Part shown: piece by piece, positions 11,537 to 23,125 of the stretch | Position numbering within the stretch: position 1 is the stretch's first letter | Layout of the letters: every line of letters starts with the position of its first letter | DNA from: Haliclystus octoradiatus | Taxonomy: Eukaryota > Cnidaria > Staurozoa > Stauromedusae > Haliclystidae | Assembly (NCBI GenBank): GCA_916610825.1 | Contig: OU744451.1 | Location: 17,693,307 to 17,757,306, forward strand | DNA length: 64,000 bases | Direction: 5' to 3' | Notes under the pieces: generated by a model | Database searches by the model: none | What the model was told of the DNA's origin: nothing | The model's input: only the letters and a program-made list of their open reading frames with translations | Position numbers and translations under genes: made by a program

Positions 11537-13610
11537 GTGACATTGAGCCTAAGAGGAATGGCTGTATCCGAACTGAAGAAGCTAGTTGGGCTCAGTTCTG
11601 GAGAACACCCTGCAAATCAACTCCGCCCTAACAGAGTTGAAAGAGACAACAAGGATATGGAAGCTGTGGCAAAGATTTTTCAAGATACGTGCCAACCGTT
11701 TAGCATGGACTCACCATTCGAGCTTGTAAATATTGCTTCTGGGAAGACTGCCATCGAGACGACCAAAACACATCTGCTTGAGACGTTGACACGAGGTGAA
11801 GAGCTTAGAAAAAACTTTGAAAAAGAATGCAACGAGGACAAAACTCGATTTTTGAAAAGAGTAGCAAGAGTTAAAGTCAAAAATTTTGCAAGTAAAAATC
11901 AAACGAAACGCACAAGAGATCAGTTTAAAAGTGCAGTTGCAGAGAACGTGACTGATGTTTTCAGCAGAGTGTTAGCACTCGTTGCAAAAGCCACAGAAAA
12001 TTTTGATTTGTTAGGTTTTCTTTCGTACCCAGTCTCATGTGTTCCGCTATCACTTGCATATCCGGATGGTACACCTTTAAAAACAAATAAAGCGTCTCTG
12101 ACAACTGCTCTAGAATCCAAGCAAGCAATTGCTATATCAAAAGAAACTATGCCGAGTATTGATGTTACAATTGTTGATGGAGGTCTCTTACTTCACGAAG
12201 TGTTGACATACCATGGAGGATCAACATACGGCACAATTGCATCAAAGCTTCTATATAAGGTCTCAGCTTTCTCTGGCAGTGAAATACATGTTCTTTTTGA
12301 TACATACAATGAAACATCAATCAAAAGTATAGAACGCAACCGTCGTGGAGCATTGAACCGAAAGTTTGTTATAACTGGCCCAGATCAAGTGATGAACTCC
12401 AACCCCAAGTAATTACTACAAGATAGCGGGTTTAAAGATTCATTTATAAATTTTTTGATGTCTGAATGGACAAATTCAAACTATTCTGGTTACTTATCGT
12501 CCAAGGTGTTGTATGTTTCGCATGGTGGTATATGCAAGATGATTTGGAATAATGATGTTGGTAACCTGGATGTCCATCGCCCAATACAATTTCAGGTTCA
12601 TCACGAAGAGGCTGATACCTTGATTGGGTTTCATGTGAATAAAATCGAAAAAGGAAACGTTTTAGTGAGGTACGTAATATGTATTCTTATCTTTATCGTA
12701 GTATCCTGAATACTCCCATTTCATTCGTTGTGCATTCCTACATGCAGATTATAATATACAATCATAATTGTATAAAGACACTGTTTCTTGCCGTTGATCA
12801 ATCTCATCAATGTAATCATGCTCAATGCTCTTTTTACTCATGCATAGATCTTCTGATACAGATGTGTTGGTAATCTTGGTATCACTTGCACCAAAGAAGT
12901 TTCATCTAAATATTATTCTAGACTTTGGTTCTGGTGATAATAGACGTTATATTGGAGCTACAGACATTGCCCAAACGATGAATGAAAAGAATCCTCAATT
13001 TAACGATGCTCTTCTTTGACTACATGCTATCACTGGCTGTGATTATACATCTGCTTTTTATCGAAAAGGGAAAGCTAAACCATTAGCATCGTTACAAAAT
13101 GGCACAGAAGAAGAAGTGCAGGCACTAATTTCAATGGCATCTGATAAACCCGACATTCCCAGCATTGAATCATTTGTTTGTCACATTATCTACGGAAGAA
13201 ATGACAATGATATTAACAAAGTTCGTCATTATCAATTTCTGAAGAAGAGTAAATGTACCAAAATCTCAAAGGCATCATCTCAGTTTGCAAATATAAAGCG
13301 TATTAACTGTTCTACTTTACCTCCATGCCAAAAGGTTTTAAAACAACACATTTTTTGTTCAAGTTTTGTTGCAAGAATGTGGAAACGCACAGTAGCCAGT
13401 AACCCAATGGACCCAGATCCGATTGGCCATGGCTGGATAAGAGACGTAGACGATACCGTCCATCCGCTATGGTTTGAAGGCAATCCGCTACCTAACGAAC
13501 TTTTCAATGAAACCCAAGAATACCATAGAGATTCCGGCAGCGATGAATCAGATTTGTCCGAATCTGAATGGGAAGAGTACAGTGAAGAAGAAAGCGATGA
13601 TTACATCTAA
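11537..13610 (+). pseudogene. Academ-like transposase, C-terminal XPG/PIN-like nuclease region
   Basis: The frame at 11537-12412 ends with VDGGLLLH and VLFDTYNETSIK, then the gene continues at 12455-12669, an intron (12670-12847, GTACGT...ATAG) and 12848-13610. Across the splice the reading is VLVRSSDTDVLV. Motifs in order are VDG, VxFDxY..SIK, HHEEADT, SSDTDVLV and TGCDYTSAF. Their order and the GCDY box match the acidic metal-binding motifs of FEN1/XPG-type PIN nucleases. A frame break near 12412 and TGA at 13017, directly before LHAITGCDY, inactivate it. The protein ends in an acidic tail (SDESDLSESEWEEYSEEE). Only about 310 bp separate the stop from the right TIR. Confidence 0.72.
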
Positions 13611-13921
13611 ATGAATATATCTACTATGTTAGTTCTATATAATTTTGAAACATATTTCCTAACTTAGCTAAGATTATTAATATTTACCGATTGGCAACCA
13701 CCGTTACTTCCAGCTTTAACTTCATATAACTTCAAAGACAATCAGTTTTTTAAAATACCAAGTACAACATAAATTAGCATACAGTACGTAGCATTAATAC
13801 CAATACAATCATCATTTCACTAATATATCATTCAAAGACTATCTTTTAACCCGCTTTTAATAAATTTCCAGTTGTTGTTGTTATAACTGTGTTTTATTGT
13901 AGCCGAGGCTGACTTTTTGGG

Positions 13922-14409
13922 ATTAAACCAGGTTAAAACCTTACTATAACTAGCTTGGTTCCAGACCCCTTTTGCACATTAAAACGCTACTGGCAAAGGG
14001 TTTTGTACCGATATTTTAGCTGGCATTAGTGAAAGTAAATCCCTGTAACCCTACTGCATGTTCCTGGACTGTTTTTAGCTGTGAATATCTTCACGTGATT
14101 ATTTGTAATATTGTTGCACCACATTGTAGCTACTGGCTAGGGGTTTGGTACCGAAAAATTTACTGTCCACATTCCAATATAAATTATGATGCATTAGTAC
14201 ATATGTTCTGATACTTTTCAGCCGTGAAGCTTTTCACGTGATTATTTGTAAATGCCACCCCTTCTTCGAGGGGCAGCTGCGGCCCCTTTCGGTCAGATAC
14301 AGTTTGCCAGCAATGACGTTTTTGGTTTCTGATTCAATTGTCAAGTTGTTGAGGGTAATTGTAGCTTCAAGTCTTTTCACGTAATTAAATTTTACGGGCT
14401 CCCGGTCTA
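13922..14409 (-). repeat. Right terminal inverted repeat of the Academ-like transposon
   Basis: Reverse complement of 7766-8254, ending CGGGCTCCCGGTCTA at the outer edge. Confidence 0.88.
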
Positions 14410-16592
14410 GTAGAGACCGGAGAGATATCTGTAGGGAACCCGCTTGATACCAATGTTATTAGAGAAGAGTAAACGACATCGTTGTTTGCTTGTTCTTGTA
14501 TAGACTCCAGGGTCCAGTCAGTCAGGGTGACTTATGTTCAGTTGTCGTAAATGATTTCATTATTGCTTGGATGTGAAGATTGGTGTCTCATACTAATTCA
14601 TCTTCTGATTGAGAATTGGAGATTGGCAACCTAGAAAGGGCGTCGGCGATTTGATGGTCTTTCCCTTTGGTCCACAAAGTCTTGAAACTAAATCGAGATA
14701 GTTTGTACAGGAGTCGTTGTAGTCGAGGATTGTCAGTATCTGTGATTGAATAATTGTAGATACAGACGAAATTTAATAGCTGTCCACGAAACTGCTAGGC
14801 ATTCCAGCTCAATCGTAGCGTAGCGTTTCCCGGTATCACTTAAAAAGCGGGATACACATTCTAGAAGTCACCATTGACCACGCTGACGTTGTAGTAGAGC
14901 GTATCCCAAGCTATGAAGTCTTGAAGTATCTGTTTGCAGTACCGGTGGAAGGCATTGTTGGTTAAATGATAGAATTGGCAGCTCGTGAAGAGCATTTTTG
15001 ACTGACTGGAAGGCTGCATCATGGACTGGTAACTATTGAAAGAATTATTAAATTTAGCAACGGTCTCATTGGTTCTTTAAGTGCTGCTATGGACGGACAG
15101 AAGTTTGACAGCTGTTCTATCAACCTAAAATATGATCTCAGGCACTTAAATATGATGGAGTTGAATGTAAAATTGCTTGAATCCTATCAGTAGTAGGGGT
15201 AATACTAGAGTGACTAATATTATATCCGACATACTTTACAGAGGATTGTGCAAATGCAAATTTCTTAGGATTAAGGGTGATACCATGAATACGACATTGA
15301 TGTAATAAAGACTTTATGTGGTCAAAATGAGCCCGGAATGAAGAATCATACAGTAGTATGTCATCAATGACTCGCTATTAGCTACTTGATTGGTGAGCCT
15401 TTGTATGGTTTTAAATATGATCTCTTAATGCCTAGATGTTGAACATCACGCCACCAAAGGAATGTAGCTTCGGCCCCATAATCAGGAAGACAACTGATTC
15501 CCATTTTAACGTTCTGATTAGATATTGTCATGTTATGCATCTAACTCGTGGAGTTCAATGATAGTACCACGGTGTTGATATCTTCCGGACCCTCAGTTTG
15601 TTCATTTTCCTCCTCAATTGTGTTGAGACATTTTTGTGAACGACACACCTTTGAAAAGTGTGCTTTGTATTTACAAGAACGGCATTGTTTTCCTCATGCA
15701 GGAGACTGATTGGGTCGATGTGTACATTTCCCTCTCATCCAATGCATTTGTTTTGTGCATTTAAACTGTCTATAGACTTTGGTTGTTTCTACCGTTATGT
15801 TGTGTCTTTGATCCTGTTGCGTTGACAATGGCAACAGTCGAGCCTAATGATAATTGTTCTGAGTCATTCTTTGAGGCTTGAAAAGTCTCACAAATATCAA
15901 TACAATCGTTTATGCACTTTAATTTGGGTTAATTTGAGTACTAATAGTTTTTTACGCAACTCAATGTCATTAACGCCACTGATTATCGTACTGATAAAGC
16001 GGTCATCACGACCACAGTGGCAAAATTCACAGTTACTTGCTAGCGCATATAAAACAGCTAGGTATAAGCGTGAAAATTTCGTGGGAAAGGAACGTACGTA
16101 ATGCGGTTACCTGCCTTCCACGAGGAAAAACCGCTATACCGGAAAGTTCAGTACAGTCATTCCAATGTTTGGACCAAGCGGAGAAATCCGATAACGATAT
16201 CGTGGTTTCGAGTTTACTTGGCGGATTTGCCCCATTGAAGAACTGAATATCGGCGATTCATTGTGACTGTTGTTGTTGGCTTGTTTTTTGTGTAGAGTCG
16301 GTGTTGGAGATCGGCGAAATTCGACGTGATAATCCTATGAGGACCACCAGCGACGGATTTTGCGCATGAAGAACGCTTGGAATCGAGGGTTCTGAACCCG
16401 TTATTGCTTATCTAACTCCGTTAATTTTAAGGTATACTCCATATCACTTTGCGCTAGCTGTTCGGCGGATCTGTTTTGCTGTAGTACCAATGTATTCATC
16501 ATGTCTAACAAATTATCCAAGGATGTCGAGTCGGAAGGTGACGGTTAAGGAAGTCCAGTGTTCTTATTTCTTTTTGAGGTTTTTTCAGCCAT
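14410..16592 (-). pseudogene. gag-pol of Gypsy element 1 (gag, RT, RNase H), decayed
   Basis: Minus strand. Gag begins with an ATG near 16592 (MAEKTSKRNKNTGLP, then a stop). A zinc knuckle CRSCKYKAHFSKVC (CX2CX4HX4C) lies near 15640-15700. The reverse transcriptase reads VIDDILLYD then LNPKKFAFA and VKYVGYNIS near 15190-15370, the usual (Y/V)xDD box and thumb start. RNase H near 14770-15000 reads LGYALLQ, RYATIELECLAV, and the end of RNase H reads KGKDHQIADALSRLPI near 14620-14690. Several stops and frameshifts separate these blocks. The protease was not located. Confidence 0.78.
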
Positions 16593-16679
16593 CGTAATAA
16601 TTCCGTTCAAGTTAAGATGATCAATAATTGGTAAAGACGAGGGAAAATGTTATCTAAAAGATCCAGTCAAAAACTGAAT

Positions 16680-16695
16680 CCTATCAGCTGCGCCA
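16680..16695 (-). other. Primer-binding site of Gypsy element 1
   Basis: On the minus strand the bases right after the 5' LTR read TGGCGCAGCTGATAGG, beginning with the TGG that pairs with a tRNA CCA end. Which tRNA is not known. Confidence 0.6.
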
Positions 16696-16807
16696 TGTTG
16701 TATATTATAGATATCAAGTAGTATACACAAACAGAGAACACGTCTGTTGTAGTTCAAATGTAATCTAATCTTACGCATGCGTAGTAAGGTGTAAGGCTGT
16801 AGGAGCA
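16696..16807 (-). repeat. 5' LTR of Gypsy element 1
   Basis: 112 bp; minus strand begins TGCTCCTACAGCC and ends ATACAACA. Pairs with 5957-6083. Confidence 0.85.
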
Positions 16808-18016
16808 TACAAACCATTAATCAGAAAACTTGATTTATTGCTGCCTGTTTAGCGCTCTTCAAGTTTTCAAACATCTCAAATCCGTATTTCGAGGAGTAAA
16901 TAATGAAGAAAACGCCTGCATTATTTACGCTCAAAATACAATGTTTAGGCATAGCCTAAGTATCAAACATTATAAGTCATCAATTGAAATTTTTTACGTC
17001 GTCTGCTTCATTACGCTCTATTTAATTTTGTAAAATTTGTATCGCAAAGACGATTTGAGCCCATTTACCGATGTCGGACGGACTTCTCGTTTTCAGAGTA
17101 AGTCAAACGAAAAAATAGATCGTATTTAAAACATTTGAAACATTTTTTTTACAAACAGCCTCGCTGGTGAGATACAGATTTTAACACCCAAAAAAAAGAT
17201 TCCATATCTACGCGCCCATAAATAATTCTGTTTAATATATAACAAATTAACTTGAGAGCATGTAGAACTGTAGAATCTTGGCGTCGAATCACAGCCCTTG
17301 TAGGAAAATAGTTTTTACACCTTTCCACGCCCAGTGCTGATTCAGCAAAGGCAAGCTTTTGTCCTCGAGTTAGCAGACTCTACTGTTTACCACGTTTACA
17401 TTTTGATAGTGAGTCTGCGTGCAGGCTAGTAGAACTGCGAAAAACAGATTCATTAAGAATTTAAAACGCAATGAAGATTATTTCTATCACATTTGAAAGA
17501 GGACACCGGCAAGTCAGCTTTAATTTAAATTAATTACCTTGATTAATTTATAGCAAAACCGTGATATCTAATCACAAGACAATAGGGTCACTACATGCAG
17601 GACGCTCTCTTATTGTTTGAAAAGTGTTATTTTTACGTGTGAAAATATCATGTTTTTACGTGTGAATTATCAATTTTATGGAATACTGCTTTTATGAATG
17701 GTGAAAAACGCACTAAAACACTGATGGCTATATTCTAAATATACACTATCTGTATAGCTTGCACAACATGTTTAAGAACACATTTGATATAAGTATATTG
17801 TAATAACGTACATGGAAAGTATTAAGTATTCTCTTATGAAGTATATATTATTATATATACATATATATTTAGATATAGTCAAAATATATTATTGCATTTT
17901 ATGTCTTGAAAACAACTTCTGCAGTTCTGACGAACTATATCAAGATGGTAGCTCTCCATGCAACCGAATGAGGTTTACTATAAAAGAGATGATTCTGTTT
18001 TGTCATTACTTTTAGA
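16808..18016. other. Noncoding stretch upstream of the fibrinogen-related gene
   Basis: No gene was recognised. A GTCTGCGTGCAGGCTAG sequence near 17413-17429 matches the end of the short hairpin element at 42361-42428 and may be a lone end of that family. The promoter of the downstream gene is probably in this stretch, but no element was identified with confidence. Confidence 0.45.
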
Positions 18017-20434
18017 ATGAATTCGAAACCGGAATTGAACATGATGAAGTTGTACGTCATCGTTATGATCATTGCATGTCTATGCAATATTGTTATCCAA
18101 GGAGAACATGTCTCTGCTAACATATCATCAACAACTACTAAAGGCCGAAGGTATAGGCTGATCAAGCAAACTGCATTACTTGAAACCCCAGTATCAACAA
18201 TTGCAAACGTGTCAGAAATGATTTTCACGATCACATGTGAACATCATACGTGGTGTTTATCTGCTAACTTCCATTACAAGAGAGAAAATCTCCAGAAAAT
18301 ATGCAACCTATTCAACGTTAGTATGTTAACAAATGGTGTTCAAAGTGTAAAGGACAAAGAATGTACATACATTGAATTTCGCTACGTACGTATTGAATTA
18401 TCTTCTTCTTTGACTTCTTCTTACTCCCACAAATGAAGTCCTAACATATTAATTTCGTTTATTATTACATTTCATGTAGCCTAGGGACTGTGGAGAAGTT
18501 GAAGGAATATTTGTTCAAGGAAATGGTAGTTACGAAATCGCGCCTTTCACTACAAATGTTATTAAGGTAGCATGTAGTATCGATTCAGCTGGGGCAGGTA
18601 TTATTTGATTTTTTATAACTTTATGTATGCTAGCGATAAGTATGATAAATCGAGCTCATACTTCTCGCAATTTTGAATGAAGAAATTCTTAAATTCATCT
18701 TTTTGCAGCTTGGACTGTGTTGCTAAGACGATTTGACGGATCTCTTGACTTCAACCGTCCCTGGCAAGACTACAGAAGAGGTTTCGGATCTTTGTCCAAG
18801 GAGTTCTGGATTGGTCTTGAGAATATTCATCAATTGACAGCCAATGGAAAGTATCGTTTACGTTTTGAGATGACAGATGGAGATAGAAATTTCACTTACG
18901 CTGAATATGACAATCTCAAAGTTGCAGATGAGGACGCAAACTACAGACTAGATTTTGATTCATTTGTTGAAGGTTAGAATAATGATGCTTAATATTTCAT
19001 AAATGCAATTATTATAACGTATATATTCAGATAATAGTCCATATACTTTATAGAATGAACGTTGGGATGATTTTGGTAGTTAGTTGTAGGATACAAAGCA
19101 AGTATTCACAAAAAATGCCATTGTTTGGCCATTCTTATATGTAATGTGTGAATTAAGGGCTCATGCACGGGTTGCCAGGCTTCATTACAAAATTACATCA
19201 CGAGTGACATTGGGAGACACGATTGGAGCGTAATAAATGAACGAGCCGCAGGCGAGTTTATTCTAGCTCCTGAATGTCCGACAACATCTCTACAGTGCAG
19301 GAATTTGTGACGTACCATGGCAAAACCCTTGAAAAAAACGCTTTTCCAAAACGAAAACCATGCCAAGTTATAGTATTTAATCGTTATAGTGTCAGAAGTT
19401 ATTAGTTTTATCAACAACAGCTGTCAATGAATATTCTGATTTCATGAGCCATTTTGTATACTGTGTTGCCTTTACCATTGCATTTAGGTTCGTCAAGAAG
19501 TTCAACTATCTTTTTGGAAAGCTTCCTTCCATTGTTACCATTATCACAATGATTTATTTCTTTTCATTTGAATCACATGTCTAAAACTTCAAATTGACTG
19601 TTCTGTCATTTCGATTATTTGTTTTGTTTTCTTTTGTTTCGGGGTCACAAAACCATGTTTCAAGCCTTAGCACTCTTCATCGAGTTTTACCTGCACTCTA
19701 AACGACCAATCAAATTGCTCGGGATCATTCCATATAGTTCTGAACCACAGTTGAAGCAGACTAAAATAGTTCAATATTTTGGCCAATTGTTCTACTTTAA
19801 AAAGCATAAAAATTTGACTAAAATATGATTGTAAACTAGTGAAGCAATATGTAGTACGAAAGTTAAAAAATCTAAACTCATCATATTCTTTCCAAAATCA
19901 ATCAAAAGGTCTTGAACGCCATAAAAGTATACCAAAAGTAACAAGGGCTTGTATAGAACGGATTTAGTGCTTGAACGCAGGACGCGAGCTGTGCTTAAGA
20001 TATCCTTTGCGAATTGAATGACAACTTGGTGAAACATGTTTGAGCTGGAAAACTGAAGAGTTTAATAGAATGCAACGATATTTGTTGATATTTTGGAAAA
20101 TTCGAAAGCCATTTATCTATTCTGTTCGATATTTGTTTGGGTTATTTATTTTTCTTGTTTCATTTTAACAGGTACAGCGTATGATTCATTTAATGTAAAC
20201 AATGGTATGGAATTTAGTTCCCCAGATCGTGACAATGATATAAATACATGCATTCATTGTGCTGCGAATAAAAATGGTGGTGGCTGGTTCAAAGCTTGTG
20301 GCATTGTCAACATTTTTGGTGAATACAACCCAGGAGACCAAGATACACATAGGATATTCAGTTGGCCAAGAGTTCAAAAAGGGAAACATGGATTATCTAG
20401 TTTAGAAATGAAAATTATGCGAATTTTTATATGA
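18017..20434 (+). CDS. Secreted fibrinogen-related (FReD) protein, four exons
   Basis: Exons 18017-18385, 18480-18597, 18709-18972 and 20172-20434 join in one frame (junction phases 0, 1, 1) and end at TGA. With the Met at 18041 (MMKLYVIVMIIACLCN, a good signal peptide) the protein is 329 residues; Met 18017 would add 8. An N-terminal region of about 110 residues is unlike known domains. The fibrinogen-like globe follows: DCGEVEGI opening Cys, WTVLLRRFDGSLDFNR, GFGSLSKEFWIGLENIHQLT, DSFNVNNGMEFSS, the calcium loop DRDND, and a CIHCA...GGGWFKAC disulfide region. These proteins are usually secreted pattern-recognition lectins binding acetylated glycans; that role is inferred. A long last intron (18973-20171) contains no recognised gene. 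AATAAA-like sequence overlaps the stop (20433-20440). Confidence 0.88.
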
Positions 20435-20740
20435 ATAAATCGCTAAACGTTTGGATTCTAATTTGACACACGTCCATGCTACATATGACAAAATATTATA
20501 CTGCACTTTTCATCACATCCATAATGAAGACTGTGGAGTTCAGTTTCTATAAAAAACAGTTTAAATATATATCAGATATATATATGTAAAAGTTTCTTTG
20601 AGTATATTTCATACTATGTTAGCATAGAGCTAGATAGTAGTAGTAGACAGTCACATTACAGGAATGTGCCGTCTCTCTTACGCCTTACATATTTGCTACA
20701 CACAGAACGCCACAAATCACGGTCAGACATAGCTGACAAA
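20435..20740. other. 3' flank of the FReD gene and older repeat-like DNA
   Basis: No coding feature. The motif AGCATAGAGCTAG with AGTAGACAGT occurs here near 20621-20655 and again at about 25376-25410, on the other side of Gypsy element 2, suggesting the element landed in or beside an older repeat. Confidence 0.4.
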
Positions 20741-20745
20741 GAAAC

Positions 20746-21352
20746 TGTAGTAATGTAACTCAGAAATTGACACTTGATAAGTAAAAGTAATATGTATAAT
20801 ATAATCAATTATCAACTTTCGTCCAACACATGGAACAACTCAACACCAACACATGGATTAAGTACACTAACTCAATATTAGTTATACAGCGCTATTTATA
20901 CAAGACCTAGCTTCCTTTATGGAGTCTCATTTTCATGTATAAATGTAAAAGTAATGTGGACGGTGTCGCCCTACCGAAGGCACCCGTACCACTCCTCTAT
21001 TTCTAGAAGAGTGGCTCTTTTCGCTAAGAGCAATGATGTTAAACGCTCTTTGTTGATCTCAGCCGCGACACTGCAGATCAATTTCAACAGATTTCATGGC
21101 AGATAGGCCTTGATTGTCAATGCGCAACGATGCGCCGCAGCTACTCACAATGCAATTCCTTCTGAACCATTCCATTGGCCATCCTTAGATGGTACTCATT
21201 TGATGTTTCAGATAAAGTCAAGGCTGAGTTGACCTGAGGGGGATTTGAACCACAATCGATGAGATATGATACGATCTGAAGTTCGGTTGCTCTTCCAACT
21301 GAGCTAATCACTTTCATGTATACGTATGAAACAATAAGGCATTATCATTACA
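20746..21352 (-). repeat. 3' LTR of Gypsy element 2, carrying a SINE
   Basis: The LTR halves 20746-20940 and 21312-21352 match the intact LTR at 24973-25198. A purine-rich run (minus strand AGGGGAAG) precedes the LTR as a polypurine tract. Confidence 0.88.
20941..21311 (-). mobile_element. tRNA-derived SINE inserted in the LTR
   Basis: The minus strand starts with a tRNA-like head: TAGCTCAGTTGG (A box) and GGTTCAAATCC (B box), as in internal RNA polymerase III promoters. The head occupies about 21233-21311; the body continues to 20941 without coding capacity. A 10-bp target duplication TTTCATGTAT flanks it (20931-20940 and 21312-21321). Removing the 371-bp insert plus one duplication restores exactly the 226 bp of the partner LTR, which fixes the boundaries. 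Confidence 0.87.
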
Positions 21353-21472
21353 CTTCCCCTAGATATCTAAATCTCATCAAACAAAATATATACAAAACAT
21401 ATGCTAAAAAACTCTAGCTAAAATAAATTCAAAAAACAGTAAGTTACACAAGGTAATAATAAAAACTTAAAT

Positions 21473-22339
21473 CTAAACATAATACTCATGTTGCCATGCG
21501 GGCGGTCGTCGTAAACGAGACGGATATCGTCGGATAGAAGTATCATTGTTAATATTACCAGTTGGTAATTCTAATTCACTATTATCAGTATGTAAAGACG
21601 ACTCTGAATCAGAACATTCAGATGCAACATTATCGTTAATAATATCAGTACTGCTACTAGCATCATCATTCATTTCATTCTCATTAACAGTACGCTTTCT
21701 TAAATGATAAACGTGTCTAGGGTTAATAATCCCATTTATACTAACGTCAACTTTATAACGAGATATTTGTTTAATTACTATTCCTTCTTTCCATTTCGTT
21801 GTACATTTAACGCTATTATCAGGTTTCACCCAGACAAGATCATCTTTTTCATACACATTATCATACACTTCGGATTGTTCATTTGGCGGTGCAATAACTT
21901 TCAACCAGGGAATATAAGAATAAATAATCCTTGCAGGAGACATACTAGTATGTTTACAAGTTGGAACACCATTATACCAGTAAACAGCATCTAAAACTCC
22001 ATTCCCTGTTTTTTCTGCACGTGATTTTGTTTCATTTTCATTTTTGTGGATTTAAAAGATGAATAATTATCTAACAATAATTCTTGAGGAGGACCTCGTT
22101 CACTGAATATATTACCAAGTTGTGCTACAATATCAGCATCGCCTTCACTTCGAATTTTTCGCCATATAGCAAACCGTGAAGGGCCTGCAATCAACAATAG
22201 TAAGAAACTTTTCATGTTTGTACTTTGTGACATCTACACTTAGCCGTTTACAATTTTCTGTAACTGTCAAATGTCCTTTTTCAATAGGTTTCACGCCAGA
22301 CGGGTCTACTGACTGGCATTCTTCACATTTTGATATCAC
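21473..22339 (-). pseudogene. Integrase of Gypsy element 2
   Basis: Minus strand. The frame 22339-22145 reads CEECQSVDP (end of the zinc-binding domain), KRLSVDVTKY and TIVDC, the first catalytic Asp block. A frameshift moves to 22233-21991: GPSRFAIWRKI, FSERGPPQELLLDN (second Asp block) and SFKS. A further shift enters 21943-21473, the C-terminal domain (DDLVWVKP, VYHLRKR) ending RRYPSRLRRPPAW. Two frameshifts inactivate it. Confidence 0.8.
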
Positions 22340-22408
22340 ATCTTTAATTAAATTTCTAGGGATTGTACGCTATAACGTAGATACAAGAAGGCACATTAAC
22401 AGGCATTT

Positions 22409-23125
22409 CTAGGCACAAAAAACATTCATTTCATCCAGTAACCATTTCATTTGTTTATATCCACCATGAATGAAACGATGAGCATCTTCTACAGTAGAAC
22501 GTTCAGAGGTTGACACTATTGCAGAACATACATTTATACTATCTAAATTGTTACTGTTCACTAATTTTAACCAAGTAGTTGGTACGCGAGTGAGAATATC
22601 AGCCATAATTTCATTTGTTTTAACTAAATCAATAGACAATTCTAAATTATATTCTCTCACAAGAGATTCAACTAATTCTAATCTTCGTCGATTAAGAAGT
22701 TCACTTACAGCCTTGGTTTTAACTCGTTGTCGGCTGGTTAACACATCACTTACCCATCCATGTACAGTAGATGAATCAGTTTTAATTTTAATACGTTTTA
22801 ATGACCAAAAAATAGCAAGATTTAAGCCCTTGATTACAGACTCCAATTCTGCTAAATTAATATGAGCTGCATCTTTTCGTAACCAAGAGGCGTCTTCAAT
22901 GGTATCTCCGTTTACTTGAATACACACACCAGTGGCTATAGAGCTGGCATCACACCAAACTGTACCTTCACCATTATGGGATACATTCCATTTTCCCTGA
23001 ACTGGTTGAGTCTTTTTTAATCTTTCAAAAACATCCTTTAACATAATAACAACATTCGGTGATACATTAGTATCCCAATCAACATTGTTTGTAGCTCTTT
23101 TGATAAAACTACAATTTACTCTCAA
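22409..23125 (-). pseudogene. RNase H domain of Gypsy element 2
   Basis: The minus-strand frame reads WCDASSIATGVC (first Asp), INLAELESVIKGLNLAI (Glu), IKTDSSTVHGWVSDVL (Asp) and ADILTRVPTTW (final Asp region), the ordered RNase H acidic residues. The frame is open for 238 codons, one of the better preserved parts of the element. It connects upstream to the damaged reverse transcriptase and downstream to integrase. Confidence 0.82.

Larger units (their letters stand above)
7766..14409 (+). mobile_element. DNA transposon with ~490-bp TIRs and XPG/PIN-like nuclease gene (Academ-like)
   Basis: Inverted repeats of about 490 bp (7766-8254 and 13922-14409) start TAGACCGGGAGCCCG at both outer ends. 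Between them lies one plus-strand gene broken into ORFs: an N-terminal Cys/His-rich region, a central part with conserved TYDLAVA, GNFH and GKFYNR motifs, and a C-terminal part with spaced acidic motifs like those of FEN1/XPG nucleases. Established knowledge: Academ-superfamily elements encode a transposase together with an XPG-type nuclease. Assignment to Academ is inference from that domain. It sits inside Gypsy element 1, so it is the younger insertion. No convincing target duplication beyond a TA at the ends was seen. Confidence 0.8.
5957..16807 (-). mobile_element. Ty3/Gypsy LTR retrotransposon, interrupted by a DNA transposon
   Basis: Direct repeats at 5957-6083 and 16696-16807 are LTRs (minus strand: TGCTCC...ACAACA, so TG...CA). 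Next to the right-hand 5' LTR is a primer-binding site, and next to the left-hand 3' LTR a polypurine tract, as expected for a minus-strand element. Reading the minus strand from the right gives gag zinc-knuckle sequence, reverse transcriptase, RNase H and then integrase, which is Gypsy order. The element is split between RNase H and the integrase zinc-binding region by the 6644-bp transposon at 7766-14409; without it the element would be about 4.2 kb. Frames carry stops and shifts. The 5-bp flanks (CTAAT, TACAA) do not match, so no target duplication is visible. Confidence 0.88.

Noticed and set aside
16830-17033. 67-codon open frame upstream of the FReD gene
   Set aside because: Low-complexity hydrophobic translation in AT-rich DNA, no family or splice sites.
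21233-21311. A tRNA gene
   Set aside because: A and B boxes are present, but the body continues for 290 more bases and the insert has a target duplication, so it is a SINE head.
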